NCBI GenBank assembly: GCA_002433025.1
Contig: DJGZ01000024.1
Location: 1 to 41,756 of the forward strand
DNA length: 41,756 bases
Direction of reading: 5' to 3'
From: Bacteroidales bacterium UBA5833
GTDB taxonomy: Bacteria > Bacteroidota > Bacteroidia > Bacteroidales > Lentimicrobiaceae
Positions 34,575 through 41,756 of the stretch are shown in pieces; the stretch's first letter is position 1; every line of letters starts with the position of its first letter. The notes below the pieces were generated by a model. It saw nothing but the letters and a program-made list of their open reading frames with translations. It searched no databases and was not told the DNA's origin. The position numbers and the translations under genes are program-made.

Positions 34575-35303
34575 TCACATCCCCCCCGAATCAAGAAAAA
34601 AAGTCTGTCCTGTCACGGTATAAGCATCCTCCGAAAGCAGGTAGCTGATCATTGAGGTTACCGATCCGACGCTCACGGGGCTTTGCAGGGGCGAGCTGCT
34701 GATAAACGCTTCCTTGGCCCTGCCGGGGACCACGGCGCTCATACCCAGGTCGAGGAAGCCCAGCGCCAGGGCATTGGAGCGGATGCCCTTACGCCCCCAC
34801 TCCCGCGCCGTATTCAGGCTGAACGACTCCAGTCCGCCCTTGGTGGCGGCATACATGGCCAGACCGTTTACCCCGGTTCCGGAACAAAACGAGGAGATAT
34901 GAATGATGCTTCCTTTGGTCTGATGCCTGATGAAATTCCGGATCACATATTTAGTTAGTAACAAGGGCGTGGTCAGGTTCAGCCGGATCAGCTCCTCCAC
35001 CCGCTTTTCCAGCATCTTCGGGATCAGTTCATTGTACGAAACCGCCGCATTGTTGATAAACGCGTGCAAAGGGGTATCGGTCCCGATAAACGCATTGAAA
35101 ACCCGGGTTTCTACTCCGCCGCTGTCGAGCAGGTCGTACGAAAGCCAGCGCAGCCTGCCGGGATACTGCCCCGAAAGTTTATCAAACTCAGGCGTGGTAT
35201 TCCGGCTTATTCCGTAAATATTCCACCCGCCCTGCCCAAGCAGCGACCGGGTAATCTCGAGTCCAAGTCCGCGCGAAACGCCGGTTATCAGGATATTTTT
35301 CAT
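34575..35303 (-). CDS. Short-chain dehydrogenase/reductase
   Basis: This 242-residue protein is a classical SDR, using NAD(P)H. The cofactor motif TGVSRGLG is at residues 7-14, NNAAVS at about 84-89 and the catalytic residues are Ser137 or Ser138, Tyr151 and Lys155 in YAATKGG. The C-terminal TGQTFFLDSGGM is the FabG-like end. The substrate is unknown. Its start lies 2 bp after the stop of the unrecognised 183-residue gene, so it is the last gene of the radical-SAM operon. In PQQ- and mycofactocin-type systems dehydrogenases depend on peptide-derived cofactors, so its presence here could be meaningful, but that is inference. Confidence 0.9.
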   Translation of the reverse strand: MKNILITGVSRGLGLEITRSLLGQGGWNIYGISRNTTPEFDKLSGQYPGRLRWLSYDLLDSGGVETRVFNAFIGTDTPLHAFINNAAVSYNELIPKMLEKRVEELIRLNLTTPLLLTKYVIRNFIRHQTKGSIIHISSFCSGTGVNGLAMYAATKGGLESFSLNTAREWGRKGIRSNALALGFLDLGMSAVVPGRAKEAFISSSPLQSPVSVGSVTSMISYLLSEDAYTVTGQTFFLDSGGM

Positions 35304-35305
35304 CT

Positions 35306-35857
35306 TCAGTTACTTTCAGGTGTTTTAAAACTCCGGTATGCGCTGATGACCGCCTGATCGGCCGGCCCGCTTTGCCGGTGGACAATAATGACTGCATTCA
35401 GTTCAGATATTTCCACATACCTGAAGCCATGTTCGCGCGCAACGTCCGACAGCAGGTTCCGGTATATCAGCAGCTTGCGCGACATTCCGCCCTTCGCGGG
35501 AATTGCTTCGTTGTATGCGTAACTTCCGCTCAGTACCATGCAGGCCTGTGGTTCCTTTGCAAAGATTTCCATCCTGAATATCGCGAAACAGGTTTTCACC
35601 GTTTTCCGGATATTTACCTGATACCCTTCCAGGCTGGTGAGCCTTTTGAAACAATCGGCCTCATCACGCCACATGGCAGGGAAAAAGTCCGTGATATAAA
35701 GAAAATCGCCGAACCGTCCCAGGTTATAAAGATAGGTCAGTTTTTCAGGCCGGTTAAGGCAATCCGCTTCAAAGCGGAACTGAACCATCCTGTTGAACGG
35801 CACATCGGCCCCGGGTTGCGGTTCGGAAAGGAAATAAGGATAAATGCCGTTTTCCAT
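35306..35857 (-). CDS. Conserved-looking protein of unknown function in the radical-SAM operon
   Basis: I do not recognise this 183-residue protein. It has no signal peptide and no membrane segment. Visible segments are FRFEADCLNRPEKLTYLYNLGRFGDFLYITDFF, a Cys-containing region (Cys92, Cys109, Cys122 by approximate count) and a basic, helical-looking tail (RKLLIYRNLLSDVAREHGFRYVEISELNAVIIVHR). It starts 5 bp after the stop of the upstream radical-SAM gene and ends 2 bp before the SDR, so it belongs to the same operon. Its tight linkage suggests a role in the same pathway, such as a maturation or binding partner. Its presence in other genomes was not checked. Confidence 0.65.
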   Translation of the reverse strand: MENGIYPYFLSEPQPGADVPFNRMVQFRFEADCLNRPEKLTYLYNLGRFGDFLYITDFFPAMWRDEADCFKRLTSLEGYQVNIRKTVKTCFAIFRMEIFAKEPQACMVLSGSYAYNEAIPAKGGMSRKLLIYRNLLSDVAREHGFRYVEISELNAVIIVHRQSGPADQAVISAYRSFKTPESN

Positions 35858-35862
35858 GATGA

Positions 35863-37272
35863 TTACTGATTGGTTTCGTAGGCAGGCGCCGCTGTGCTGA
35901 AGACCCGTGACGTCCTGAAACCGGGCTGCTGAACCAGGAATTTCAGTTTATCAGCATCTGCGGCACTTTTCACTTTCCTGAGCAGGGATTGCCGGGTTAT
36001 CTCACGGGTAAAGCGGCAGACCTCGTCCAGCATTTCAGGTTTGTAAACGGCGGCCTGGGCCAGGCAACCGCCCCCGCAATGCCATCTGGCAAAACAATTC
36101 CGGCAATCTTCGCGGTTATAAGTATCGTAGTGCATCAGGCGGCTGAAAGCCGTTTCATCAAATGAGGGCTTGCCGTTCGCGCTGAGACGGCCATAACAAA
36201 ATCCGTCGAAATCAGGGTCACCGGGCCACGACACCCTGTGGCAGGCCGTTATGCGGCCATCCGGGACCAGACAATACTCACCTTCGCAGAAACGGCCCGA
36301 AATATCATCGGTAAACAGGCCGTTAATGCAATAAACATCTATCCCCGACTTAAGCCCCATCTCCCTGACCCTGAAATAATTATCAATAAAGTCGCTGTAA
36401 AACTTCCTGAGTTTCTCAGATGTATCCAATTGACGGGGATCATCCACCGGTTGCAGTTTCACCTGCTGCACACCCCGAAAGTGCCCCGAAAGGTGTTCAA
36501 CCATTTCAGCGAGGCGGCTCACATTTGCAGCGGTGATATTGGGTTTTATCACCGGATGTAGCCCGCAATCCAGTATGCGAAAGATATTTTCCCTCACCAG
36601 CCGGTAGTTTCCGCGCTGCATATTCTGCACATCCTCAAGCACCTCAAAAGAGACCCCGGGTGTAACATAATTGGCTTTCAGCACTTCCAGCATTTCCTGA
36701 TTGAGGACCGATCCGTTGGTAGTGAAACCGATCCCCAGCCTGAAACCTTTGGCCCTGGAGCGCTTCCGGGCGTACTCAATACCAGCCTGCACCACATCCC
36801 ACGCCAGGGCAGGTTCGCCGCCTCCGAGAAATGAAATGAACAAATCGCGCGAATCCAGCCTCTGCGGATCAATAAACCAGTCAAGCATGTCCCTTAATAC
36901 GCTGAACGGCAACCTGCTCTGATCGGCATGGCTCCCGGCGGCATAACAGTAGCTGCAGCTGAAATTACAATCGTAGTTCGGAATCACGGAAAGCTTGGTA
37001 AGCCTGTTGGGATCATATACGGGTTTCTGAGGTTCGGTTGCCGGAATTAACTGCCTGAGGGTATCATCCCCGGACTCCGGGGATACGAACTTGTTATATG
37101 CAGACGCTTCCAGTTTTTCAAGCCCTTCGGGGGAAACAAAAACCAGTCTGCGCGCCAGCGGCGAATAAACCATAAACACTGCATGTCCGGGCAACCCAAA
37201 CCAGTCGCCGGCCGGCACCGGATACACGCCTGCCTGTGAAAGACCCGGCCATATGGATGTAGTTGCAGACAT
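35863..37272 (-). CDS. Radical SAM/SPASM protein, paralogue 1
   Basis: This 469-residue protein is a radical SAM enzyme with a C-terminal SPASM domain, the layout of peptide-modifying maturases such as PqqE and anSME. The 4Fe-4S cysteines are Cys102, Cys106 and Cys109 in CNFSCSYCY, and GGGEP follows at about 150-154. The SPASM part follows C-x9-G-x4-C (CEGEYCLVPDGRITAC), then CRNCFARWHCGGGC and a final Cys in EVCRFTRE, so it should hold two further clusters. The N-terminal ~90 residues (VYSPLARRLVF) match the other three paralogues and may bind a peptide. Four bases separate it from paralogue 2. Confidence 0.92.
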   Translation of the reverse strand: MSATTSIWPGLSQAGVYPVPAGDWFGLPGHAVFMVYSPLARRLVFVSPEGLEKLEASAYNKFVSPESGDDTLRQLIPATEPQKPVYDPNRLTKLSVIPNYDCNFSCSYCYAAGSHADQSRLPFSVLRDMLDWFIDPQRLDSRDLFISFLGGGEPALAWDVVQAGIEYARKRSRAKGFRLGIGFTTNGSVLNQEMLEVLKANYVTPGVSFEVLEDVQNMQRGNYRLVRENIFRILDCGLHPVIKPNITAANVSRLAEMVEHLSGHFRGVQQVKLQPVDDPRQLDTSEKLRKFYSDFIDNYFRVREMGLKSGIDVYCINGLFTDDISGRFCEGEYCLVPDGRITACHRVSWPGDPDFDGFCYGRLSANGKPSFDETAFSRLMHYDTYNREDCRNCFARWHCGGGCLAQAAVYKPEMLDEVCRFTREITRQSLLRKVKSAADADKLKFLVQQPGFRTSRVFSTAAPAYETNQ

Positions 37273-37275
37273 GGG

Positions 37276-38631
37276 TTAATATATTTTGCTTTCCGGTTCC
37301 ATCACGGGATCATTATTTCCTGTGGAAACTGTCATAACCAGATTATCATACAGAAACCTGCGGGTAAATTCGCGGGTAAAGTTACAATGGGCATCCAGGG
37401 AGGCCTTATCCAGCCGGGTGCGTACCATCAGGCATCCGCCCCCGCAGTTCCAGCGGGCAAAACAGTCATTGCATTCAGGGTGTGCATGCAGGTCATCGCT
37501 CATCAGCCGGGTGAATTTCTCCGTGTCAAATGTCAGCCTGTCATTTTCCGCTTTGCCATACACGCAGGCTTCGTAACCCGTGTCGGAGGGCGCCGCAATG
37601 GTGTGGCAAATGCTGATGCTGCCACCGGGCGTAAGGCAAAGCTGACCGCGACAGTACCGGGTGGTAAGGCGATCGAAACGCTCCATCAGGGAACAGAAGA
37701 GATGCAGGCCGTTGTCGCGGGCAAATCGCCTTGCTTCAAAAAAACCGTCCAGATAGCGGGTATAAAATGCTTCCAGATCCGCTACTGAGGTAAATAGGCT
37801 GTTGTCAACCACCGGATCGAAACTGAAATCGGTGATTGCCGGGAACCGGCGTTGCGCCTGTTGCAACATTTCCACCTGCCGGCCGGCATTCAGGGGGGTA
37901 ATGGTAGCACTTACCGAAGGTATCAGTCCGGCACCCAGCAGGCAATCAATACCTTCAGCCACCTGCCGGTAATGGCCGCGTTGCTGTTGCTGCACATCTT
38001 CGAGGATTTCGAATGAGATGCAGGGATGTATTCCCAGGCCGATCAGTTCACGGGCAATATCGCCGTCGGTCAGGGCCCCGTTGGTCATCATCATCACGGA
38101 GAGGTTAAGGCTGTGCTGTTTTGCCATTTGGCGCGCTCCGGCAATGGCCGGAAAAAGGGTCCTTCGTGCAAGCAGGGGTTCTCCGCCGCCGGTGATAAAG
38201 ATGCTGCGCTCCTTTGAGGGTGAACGGCCGGCATCAAGCAGATGACCGATGGCCGCCGCAAGTTGTCCCGGATCAATTTCAGCACCTGACCTGCTTCCTG
38301 CGGAATAACAGTAACTGCAATGAAAGTTGCAATTGAATCCGGCTATGACCGAGAGGATATTGTATTCAAGGGGAGAAAAAACAGGTTTGACCGTCCGTAC
38401 CGGTTTCAGCAGATTTTGATATTCACCCGGCAGATCCTGCGTTCCGGATCCGGAAAGCCATGCTTCAATGAGGCCGGTTTCTTCAGGTCTGAGCAGCAAG
38501 GCGGAAGCCGCGAAAGGCGCATATAAAATGCGGTGTTCCCTGTGCTCCGGCCGGAATGAGGGGCCAGGCGGGATCACGAAAACTTCCTTTCTGCCGTTTA
38601 CAGTTTGCTGATTCATGCCTTCATTATTCAT
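37276..38631 (-). CDS. Radical SAM/SPASM protein, paralogue 2
   Basis: This 451-residue protein has the same architecture as paralogue 1: an N-terminal YAPFAASALLL segment, radical SAM cysteines at Cys101, Cys105 and Cys108 (CNFHCSYCYS), a GGGEP motif in FITGGGEP, a SPASM domain with CRGQLCLTPGGSISIC and CNDCFARWNCGGGC, and a last Cys in AHCNFTRE. All expected cluster cysteines are present. The start overlaps the stop of paralogue 3 by 8 bp, and the stop lies 3 bp before the start of paralogue 1, so these genes are translationally linked. Sequence differs enough from its neighbours to indicate an old duplication. Confidence 0.92.
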   Translation of the reverse strand: MNNEGMNQQTVNGRKEVFVIPPGPSFRPEHREHRILYAPFAASALLLRPEETGLIEAWLSGSGTQDLPGEYQNLLKPVRTVKPVFSPLEYNILSVIAGFNCNFHCSYCYSAGSRSGAEIDPGQLAAAIGHLLDAGRSPSKERSIFITGGGEPLLARRTLFPAIAGARQMAKQHSLNLSVMMMTNGALTDGDIARELIGLGIHPCISFEILEDVQQQQRGHYRQVAEGIDCLLGAGLIPSVSATITPLNAGRQVEMLQQAQRRFPAITDFSFDPVVDNSLFTSVADLEAFYTRYLDGFFEARRFARDNGLHLFCSLMERFDRLTTRYCRGQLCLTPGGSISICHTIAAPSDTGYEACVYGKAENDRLTFDTEKFTRLMSDDLHAHPECNDCFARWNCGGGCLMVRTRLDKASLDAHCNFTREFTRRFLYDNLVMTVSTGNNDPVMEPESKIY

Positions 38632-39988
38632 TCATATTGAGCAATTTACCGGAAGCCTCCTCCGCGGTAAGCTGCGTAAGAGTTTTTCCGAACAAGGTAC
38701 GGACCTGTGATTCCGCTTTTTCGAGCAATCCCAGTTTTACCATTTTCCGGGTAATGCGGCATACCTCCTCAAGATGGGCATCACTGTAAGTGCAGTTACG
38801 GAAATGGCAACCTCCGCCGCAATGCCATTTGGCAAAACAGGACTGGCACTTTCTGTTCTTCAGTACATTGTCGTCCAGATGATGCCGGAAAAGATCCTGG
38901 TCAATCAGTGCTTTCCCTTCAGTGCCGGCCCGCCCGATGATAAATTCGGGGTAAAGCGGGGATGCCGGGGATGAAACCACGAAACAGATGCTGTATTTCC
39001 CTTCGGCCGTAAGCGCGAGACTTCCGGAGCAACCCCTTGCCCTGAGCGATGCGGCTTTGGCCAGTTCAATGCTGCTGATTTCTACGCCGGCTTCCTGCGC
39101 AACCGCCCTTGCCCTGACAAAATGCAGGTAATAGTCGTTGAGGAAAGCGCCCAGGCCGGCTGGATCAGCATAAAGACCGGCATCCACCACAAAGTCGAAG
39201 GAAGCCCTGCGGATATCCGGAAAATTACTGATCAGGGCGGCAGCCATTTCTTCCTGCCGGTGAACGTTCAGGGGAGTAATCACCGCGTTGATGGTGGGGA
39301 AAATTCCGGCCTCCGTCATGAGGTGCAGGTTACGGCTGACCTCATCGTACCGGCCGCGCTGGGCCAGCTGTACATCCGGAAGTATGTCGAAGGAAACATT
39401 GGCCTTGATCTGATATTTCCGGATCAGGCTGATTATTTCACGGTTCAGCAGCGTGCCGTTGGTCGCAAATGAGAAGCCGGTTTCAACTCCAAGTTTATCC
39501 GAAAGTTCCGAGGCCACTTCCACACTTTGCTTTACCAGTTTCCATGAAAGAAATGGTTCCCCGCCACCTCCGAAAGAAATATAAAGTTGCCGGTTGTATC
39601 GTCCGTGCGTCGTCACAAAATGCCTGACAGCGCCCAGCAGCACCTCCGGGTCAGGTTGCTGCTTACTCCGTCCGGCAGCCGCATAGCAATAACTGCAGTT
39701 AAGATTACAGATTTCGTTCGGCAGAATGGTAAGTGAGGATAGTTGCGCGGGATCTGAAGCGATGGGGTTTCGCTCCTTAACGGGAATAAAGTCCAGCAAT
39801 GGCCTGAACATCTCATCTGGCAATGGTGAGCCGGGATGTTTGAGGCAGGCTTTCTCAGCCCGTGTAATCATTGCATAATCTGCCAGCAAAGCTTTCCCGG
39901 CAAGTGGGGAATACAACAGGGATAATCCCTGATTCCCCTCTGGCGAAAGGCAGAATATTTCCGATTGGTTCAATGCCGTGATGACCAT
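38624..39988 (-). CDS. Radical SAM/SPASM protein, paralogue 3
   Basis: This 454-residue protein shares the same layout. The N-terminal part contains LLYSPLAGKALL, then the cysteines Cys94, Cys98 and Cys101 (CNLNCSYCYA), YISFGGGGEP, and a SPASM domain with CSGSLALTAEGKYSIC, CQSCFAKWHCGGGC and a final Cys in EVCRITRK. An additional Cys lies just after the last quartet (HFRNCTYS), which the others lack. It is preceded by the only non-coding gap in the operon (151 bp), where no promoter could be recognised, so it may be transcribed from upstream of paralogue 4. Confidence 0.92.
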   Translation of the reverse strand: MVITALNQSEIFCLSPEGNQGLSLLYSPLAGKALLADYAMITRAEKACLKHPGSPLPDEMFRPLLDFIPVKERNPIASDPAQLSSLTILPNEICNLNCSYCYAAAGRSKQQPDPEVLLGAVRHFVTTHGRYNRQLYISFGGGGEPFLSWKLVKQSVEVASELSDKLGVETGFSFATNGTLLNREIISLIRKYQIKANVSFDILPDVQLAQRGRYDEVSRNLHLMTEAGIFPTINAVITPLNVHRQEEMAAALISNFPDIRRASFDFVVDAGLYADPAGLGAFLNDYYLHFVRARAVAQEAGVEISSIELAKAASLRARGCSGSLALTAEGKYSICFVVSSPASPLYPEFIIGRAGTEGKALIDQDLFRHHLDDNVLKNRKCQSCFAKWHCGGGCHFRNCTYSDAHLEEVCRITRKMVKLGLLEKAESQVRTLFGKTLTQLTAEEASGKLLNMNE

Positions 39989-40073
39989 GCTGATCCAAAA
40001 AAGCTTTTATGCCTTACTTAAACCGTTGTTTTGATTAATTATCTTATTATCATTCATTTACGGAATATATGCC

Positions 40074-40136
40074 TTAATACTGACATACCGGAATCCATGA
40101 ATCAGCAACATTGCACCAGTCCGTTGCCGGTGACAT
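40074..40136 (-). CDS. Candidate 20-residue peptide MSPATDWCNVADSWIPVCQY (uncertain)
   Basis: This short frame begins 3 bp after the stop of paralogue 4 and ends with TAA. It is the only frame of note in the gap between paralogues 4 and 3. The peptide holds two Cys and two Trp and ends in Tyr, a composition that suits a small radical-SAM substrate. Peptide precursors of redox cofactors such as PqqA (about 23 residues) and MftA (ending Val-Tyr) are of similar size. Against this, a 20-codon frame can occur by chance and the opposite strand carries a 19-codon frame too. I see no strong ribosome-binding site, so this is a low-confidence call. Confidence 0.25.
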   Translation of the reverse strand: MSPATDWCNVADSWIPVCQY

Positions 40137-40139
40137 GTT

Positions 40140-41504
40140 TCAGATCGCCGGATTAGCGGCCACCGCATCTTTCAGGGAGGTCCCGTAATATTCAGCATAC
40201 TGCTTTTCAAGCCGGTCGAGCAGCACCCTGCGTACAAAGTTGCGGGTATAATCACAGATTACCTCCTGCACCTCCGTGCTGTATATGTACTGCTGGGCCT
40301 GACACCCGCCCCCGCAGTGGAAACGGGCAAAACAACTGCCGCACTTCTCTTTTCTGAAAACATCATCGTTCAGTAACCATTGATATTTTTCCCGGTCAAT
40401 CTTCATCTCCCCGTTTTCGATCCGGCCAAAAATGCTTTCGGCATAGCCGGGATCCTGCGGGGCCGAGATCCTTGTGCAAATACTGATTTCGCCCGAGGGT
40501 GTCAGGCTGAATTCACCGGGACAGAAGCGCTCAATCAGCAGGTTGATGTTTCGCGAGGCCGAACACTCCACATGAATGCCGTGCTTCTCCCCTGCCTCCA
40601 TAGCAGCAAAGAAATTTTCGGTATAGTCATCATAAAAAGCCCTGAGCTGATCCGTATCTGTGAAGGAACCGTCATCGGTCACCGCTTCCATCATCAGGTT
40701 ATTGACAGGCCTGTATTTAAGGGCCACCTCTTCGACCATCCGAGTCATCAGTTTCACATTGGCCGTTGTAATGGTTGACCTGATACGGGTATTGATGCCC
40801 GCTTCGAGCAGGCGCTGAAGGTTTCCGGCAACCAGCCCGTAATTTTTACGCTGCAGGTTCTGTATCTCCTCAAGAATCTCGTAAGATACCGAGACCATAA
40901 CATCGTGTTTTTTCAGCAGCGTCAGTTGCTCGTCGTTGATCAGGGAACCATTGGTCACCAGGGAAAAGTCAATGGTGAAACCACCCTTCTCAGCCAGTTC
41001 TGAGGCATATTCAATCCCGTATTTTACCAGGTCCCACGAAAGCATAGGCTCTCCGCCACCCAGAAAGGAGATCACCAGCTCCTTCCGGCTGATGCGGGCA
41101 GGATCTATAAACACCTCAAGCGCGGTTTTTAACTGGTCTTTTTCGAGCACCCTGCCGTTTCTGCCTTTGGCAGAATAGCAGTAACTACAGGCAAAGTTGC
41201 AGATGGAGTTGGGTAAAACGGGAAGCCTGAAAAAAGTTTCGGGCGATTCGCGGCGGGGAACGAGTTTCTCCAGCGGTTCATGATCCAGCAGGGCTTCCAT
41301 CGTCTGCACGATGGTTTCGTCGGTCACTGCCGTACTGCCCTCAAGAAATTGCTCCATCATCCGGATATTATCCGGTGTGGCAATCAGGGCGCTGTCGGCC
41401 AGGGGGGCATAAACGATGCAAACCGCATCATCGGGCCTGCCGAAGTATGCGCCTGAAGGTATGCTGTAAATACAGGATTTGTTGAGCAAAGGCGTTTCTG
41501 TCAT
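40140..41504 (-). CDS. Radical SAM/SPASM protein, paralogue 4 (first in operon)
   Basis: The first gene of the operon encodes 454 residues with an N-terminal YAPLADSALIAT segment, radical SAM cysteines Cys102, Cys106 and Cys109 (CNFACSYCY), and GGGEP at 149-153. The SPASM domain has Cys328 and Cys343 in the C-x9-G-x4-C motif, then Cys388, Cys391, Cys397 and Cys401 (CGSCFARFHCGGGC) and Cys417, so all cluster ligands of a classical SPASM protein are intact. The spacing of the radical SAM cysteines equals that of paralogue 1. No exact TAnnTTTG promoter was found in the 252 bp upstream. Confidence 0.92.
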   Translation of the reverse strand: MTETPLLNKSCIYSIPSGAYFGRPDDAVCIVYAPLADSALIATPDNIRMMEQFLEGSTAVTDETIVQTMEALLDHEPLEKLVPRRESPETFFRLPVLPNSICNFACSYCYSAKGRNGRVLEKDQLKTALEVFIDPARISRKELVISFLGGGEPMLSWDLVKYGIEYASELAEKGGFTIDFSLVTNGSLINDEQLTLLKKHDVMVSVSYEILEEIQNLQRKNYGLVAGNLQRLLEAGINTRIRSTITTANVKLMTRMVEEVALKYRPVNNLMMEAVTDDGSFTDTDQLRAFYDDYTENFFAAMEAGEKHGIHVECSASRNINLLIERFCPGEFSLTPSGEISICTRISAPQDPGYAESIFGRIENGEMKIDREKYQWLLNDDVFRKEKCGSCFARFHCGGGCQAQQYIYSTEVQEVICDYTRNFVRRVLLDRLEKQYAEYYGTSLKDAVAANPAI

Positions 41505-41756
41505 GGGATGAGGATTGGCCTGGTTTTTAGAATCACGGAATTATTTTCCGCAGGTTATTGGTTGCCTGCAGCATGGGGTAATGCAAATTTCAATAATTCC
41601 TGATTAAGAATAGGTCTAAATTGAAGCCTGAAAAGTAGGAAGGCGGGAAAATCTATATTTGATGTGCTGGATATAGTATAACAACTTCGGCATTTAAAAA
41701 AAGCCACCAAAGCGCTGAAGCACAATCCCAATGGCCTTTAGATTTGCAAGACTTAA
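41505..41756. other. Non-coding leader of the radical-SAM operon, up to the window edge
   Basis: No frame longer than 25 codons with a good start exists here on either strand. On the minus strand the segment GCTTCAGCGCTTTGGTGGC around 41701-41730 resembles a segment near 16220-16240 (CTTAGTGTCTTTGTGGC), so both may be members of one dispersed repeat family. The operon's promoter is likely in this stretch but not recognisable. Confidence 0.4.

Noticed and set aside
34436..34648. 70-codon plus-strand frame after the ATPase gene
   Set aside because: It overlaps the ATPase end, repeat B and the antisense end of the SDR gene and has no family features.
40093..40155. 19-codon plus-strand frame opposite the candidate peptide
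   Set aside because: It runs against the operon direction and into the end of paralogue 4; it is noted as evidence that short Cys-containing frames arise by chance here.
35863..41504. Anaerobic sulfatase-maturating enzymes
   Set aside because: The SPASM layout is similar, but no sulfatase gene is in the window and four tandem copies in one operon with an SDR and an unknown protein are not typical of that function; it remains an alternative to be tested.
41654..41661. Plus-strand TATATTTG as a promoter for a gene beyond the window
   Set aside because: No -33 element lies at the right distance (the nearest TTG is 30 bp upstream) and no gene start follows before the window ends.

Overview
The window looks like a chromosome segment from a strictly or facultatively anaerobic Bacteroidota, probably order Bacteroidales. 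The reasons are Bacteroidota-type promoters (TTTG about 20 bp upstream of TAnnTTTG), a sufBCDSE-plus-DUF59 iron-sulfur operon, weak Shine-Dalgarno sequences, a DUF4878-type lipoprotein, many SPASM radical-SAM genes and AT-rich intergenic DNA with short tandem repeats. This assignment is an inference from gene content; there is no rRNA or tRNA gene in the window. 

Region 1 (1-5941, minus strand) is the complete SUF operon: sufB, sufC, sufD, sufS, sufE and a DUF59/SufT-like gene. Divergent from it are thiL, uvrC and a PA0141-type polyphosphate kinase 2 (6273-10087, plus strand), followed by a secreted-type isoaspartyl peptidase (minus). Region 2 (11441-18664) holds a B12-type radical SAM protein, a TauE/SafE exporter, a nucleoside-recognition (gate) membrane protein, a one-cysteine OhrR-type MarR regulator beside a glutathione peroxidase, a DoxX protein with a paired palindromic operator, and an APC amino-acid permease. 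Region 3 (18761-23092, minus) is carA-carB. It is followed by about 650 bp of non-coding DNA with a 70-bp tandem repeat whose hairpin is kept by compensatory changes. 

Region 4 (23809-27457, plus) holds a YiiX-like papain-fold hydrolase, a lipoprotein, a bile-acid:Na+ symporter family protein and a PlsC-type acyltransferase. Region 5 (27851-32858, plus) is a MacB-type ABC export operon: ATPase, two FtsX-like permeases and an HlyD adaptor. A 640-bp stretch of simple repeats separates the two permeases. An AT-rich AAA/DUF4143 ATPase gene follows; it lies between two degenerate copies of the same terminator-containing sequence and looks inserted. 

Region 6 (34575-41504, minus) is the most unusual part. 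It is an apparent operon of four different but paralogous radical-SAM/SPASM proteins, each with all radical-SAM and SPASM cysteines intact, then an unrecognised 183-residue protein and a short-chain dehydrogenase. No standard precursor peptide is present. The only non-coding gap inside the operon (151 bp) can encode a 20-residue peptide with two Cys, two Trp and a C-terminal Tyr. A peptide- or cofactor-maturation pathway is the leading hypothesis, but its substrate is unknown.
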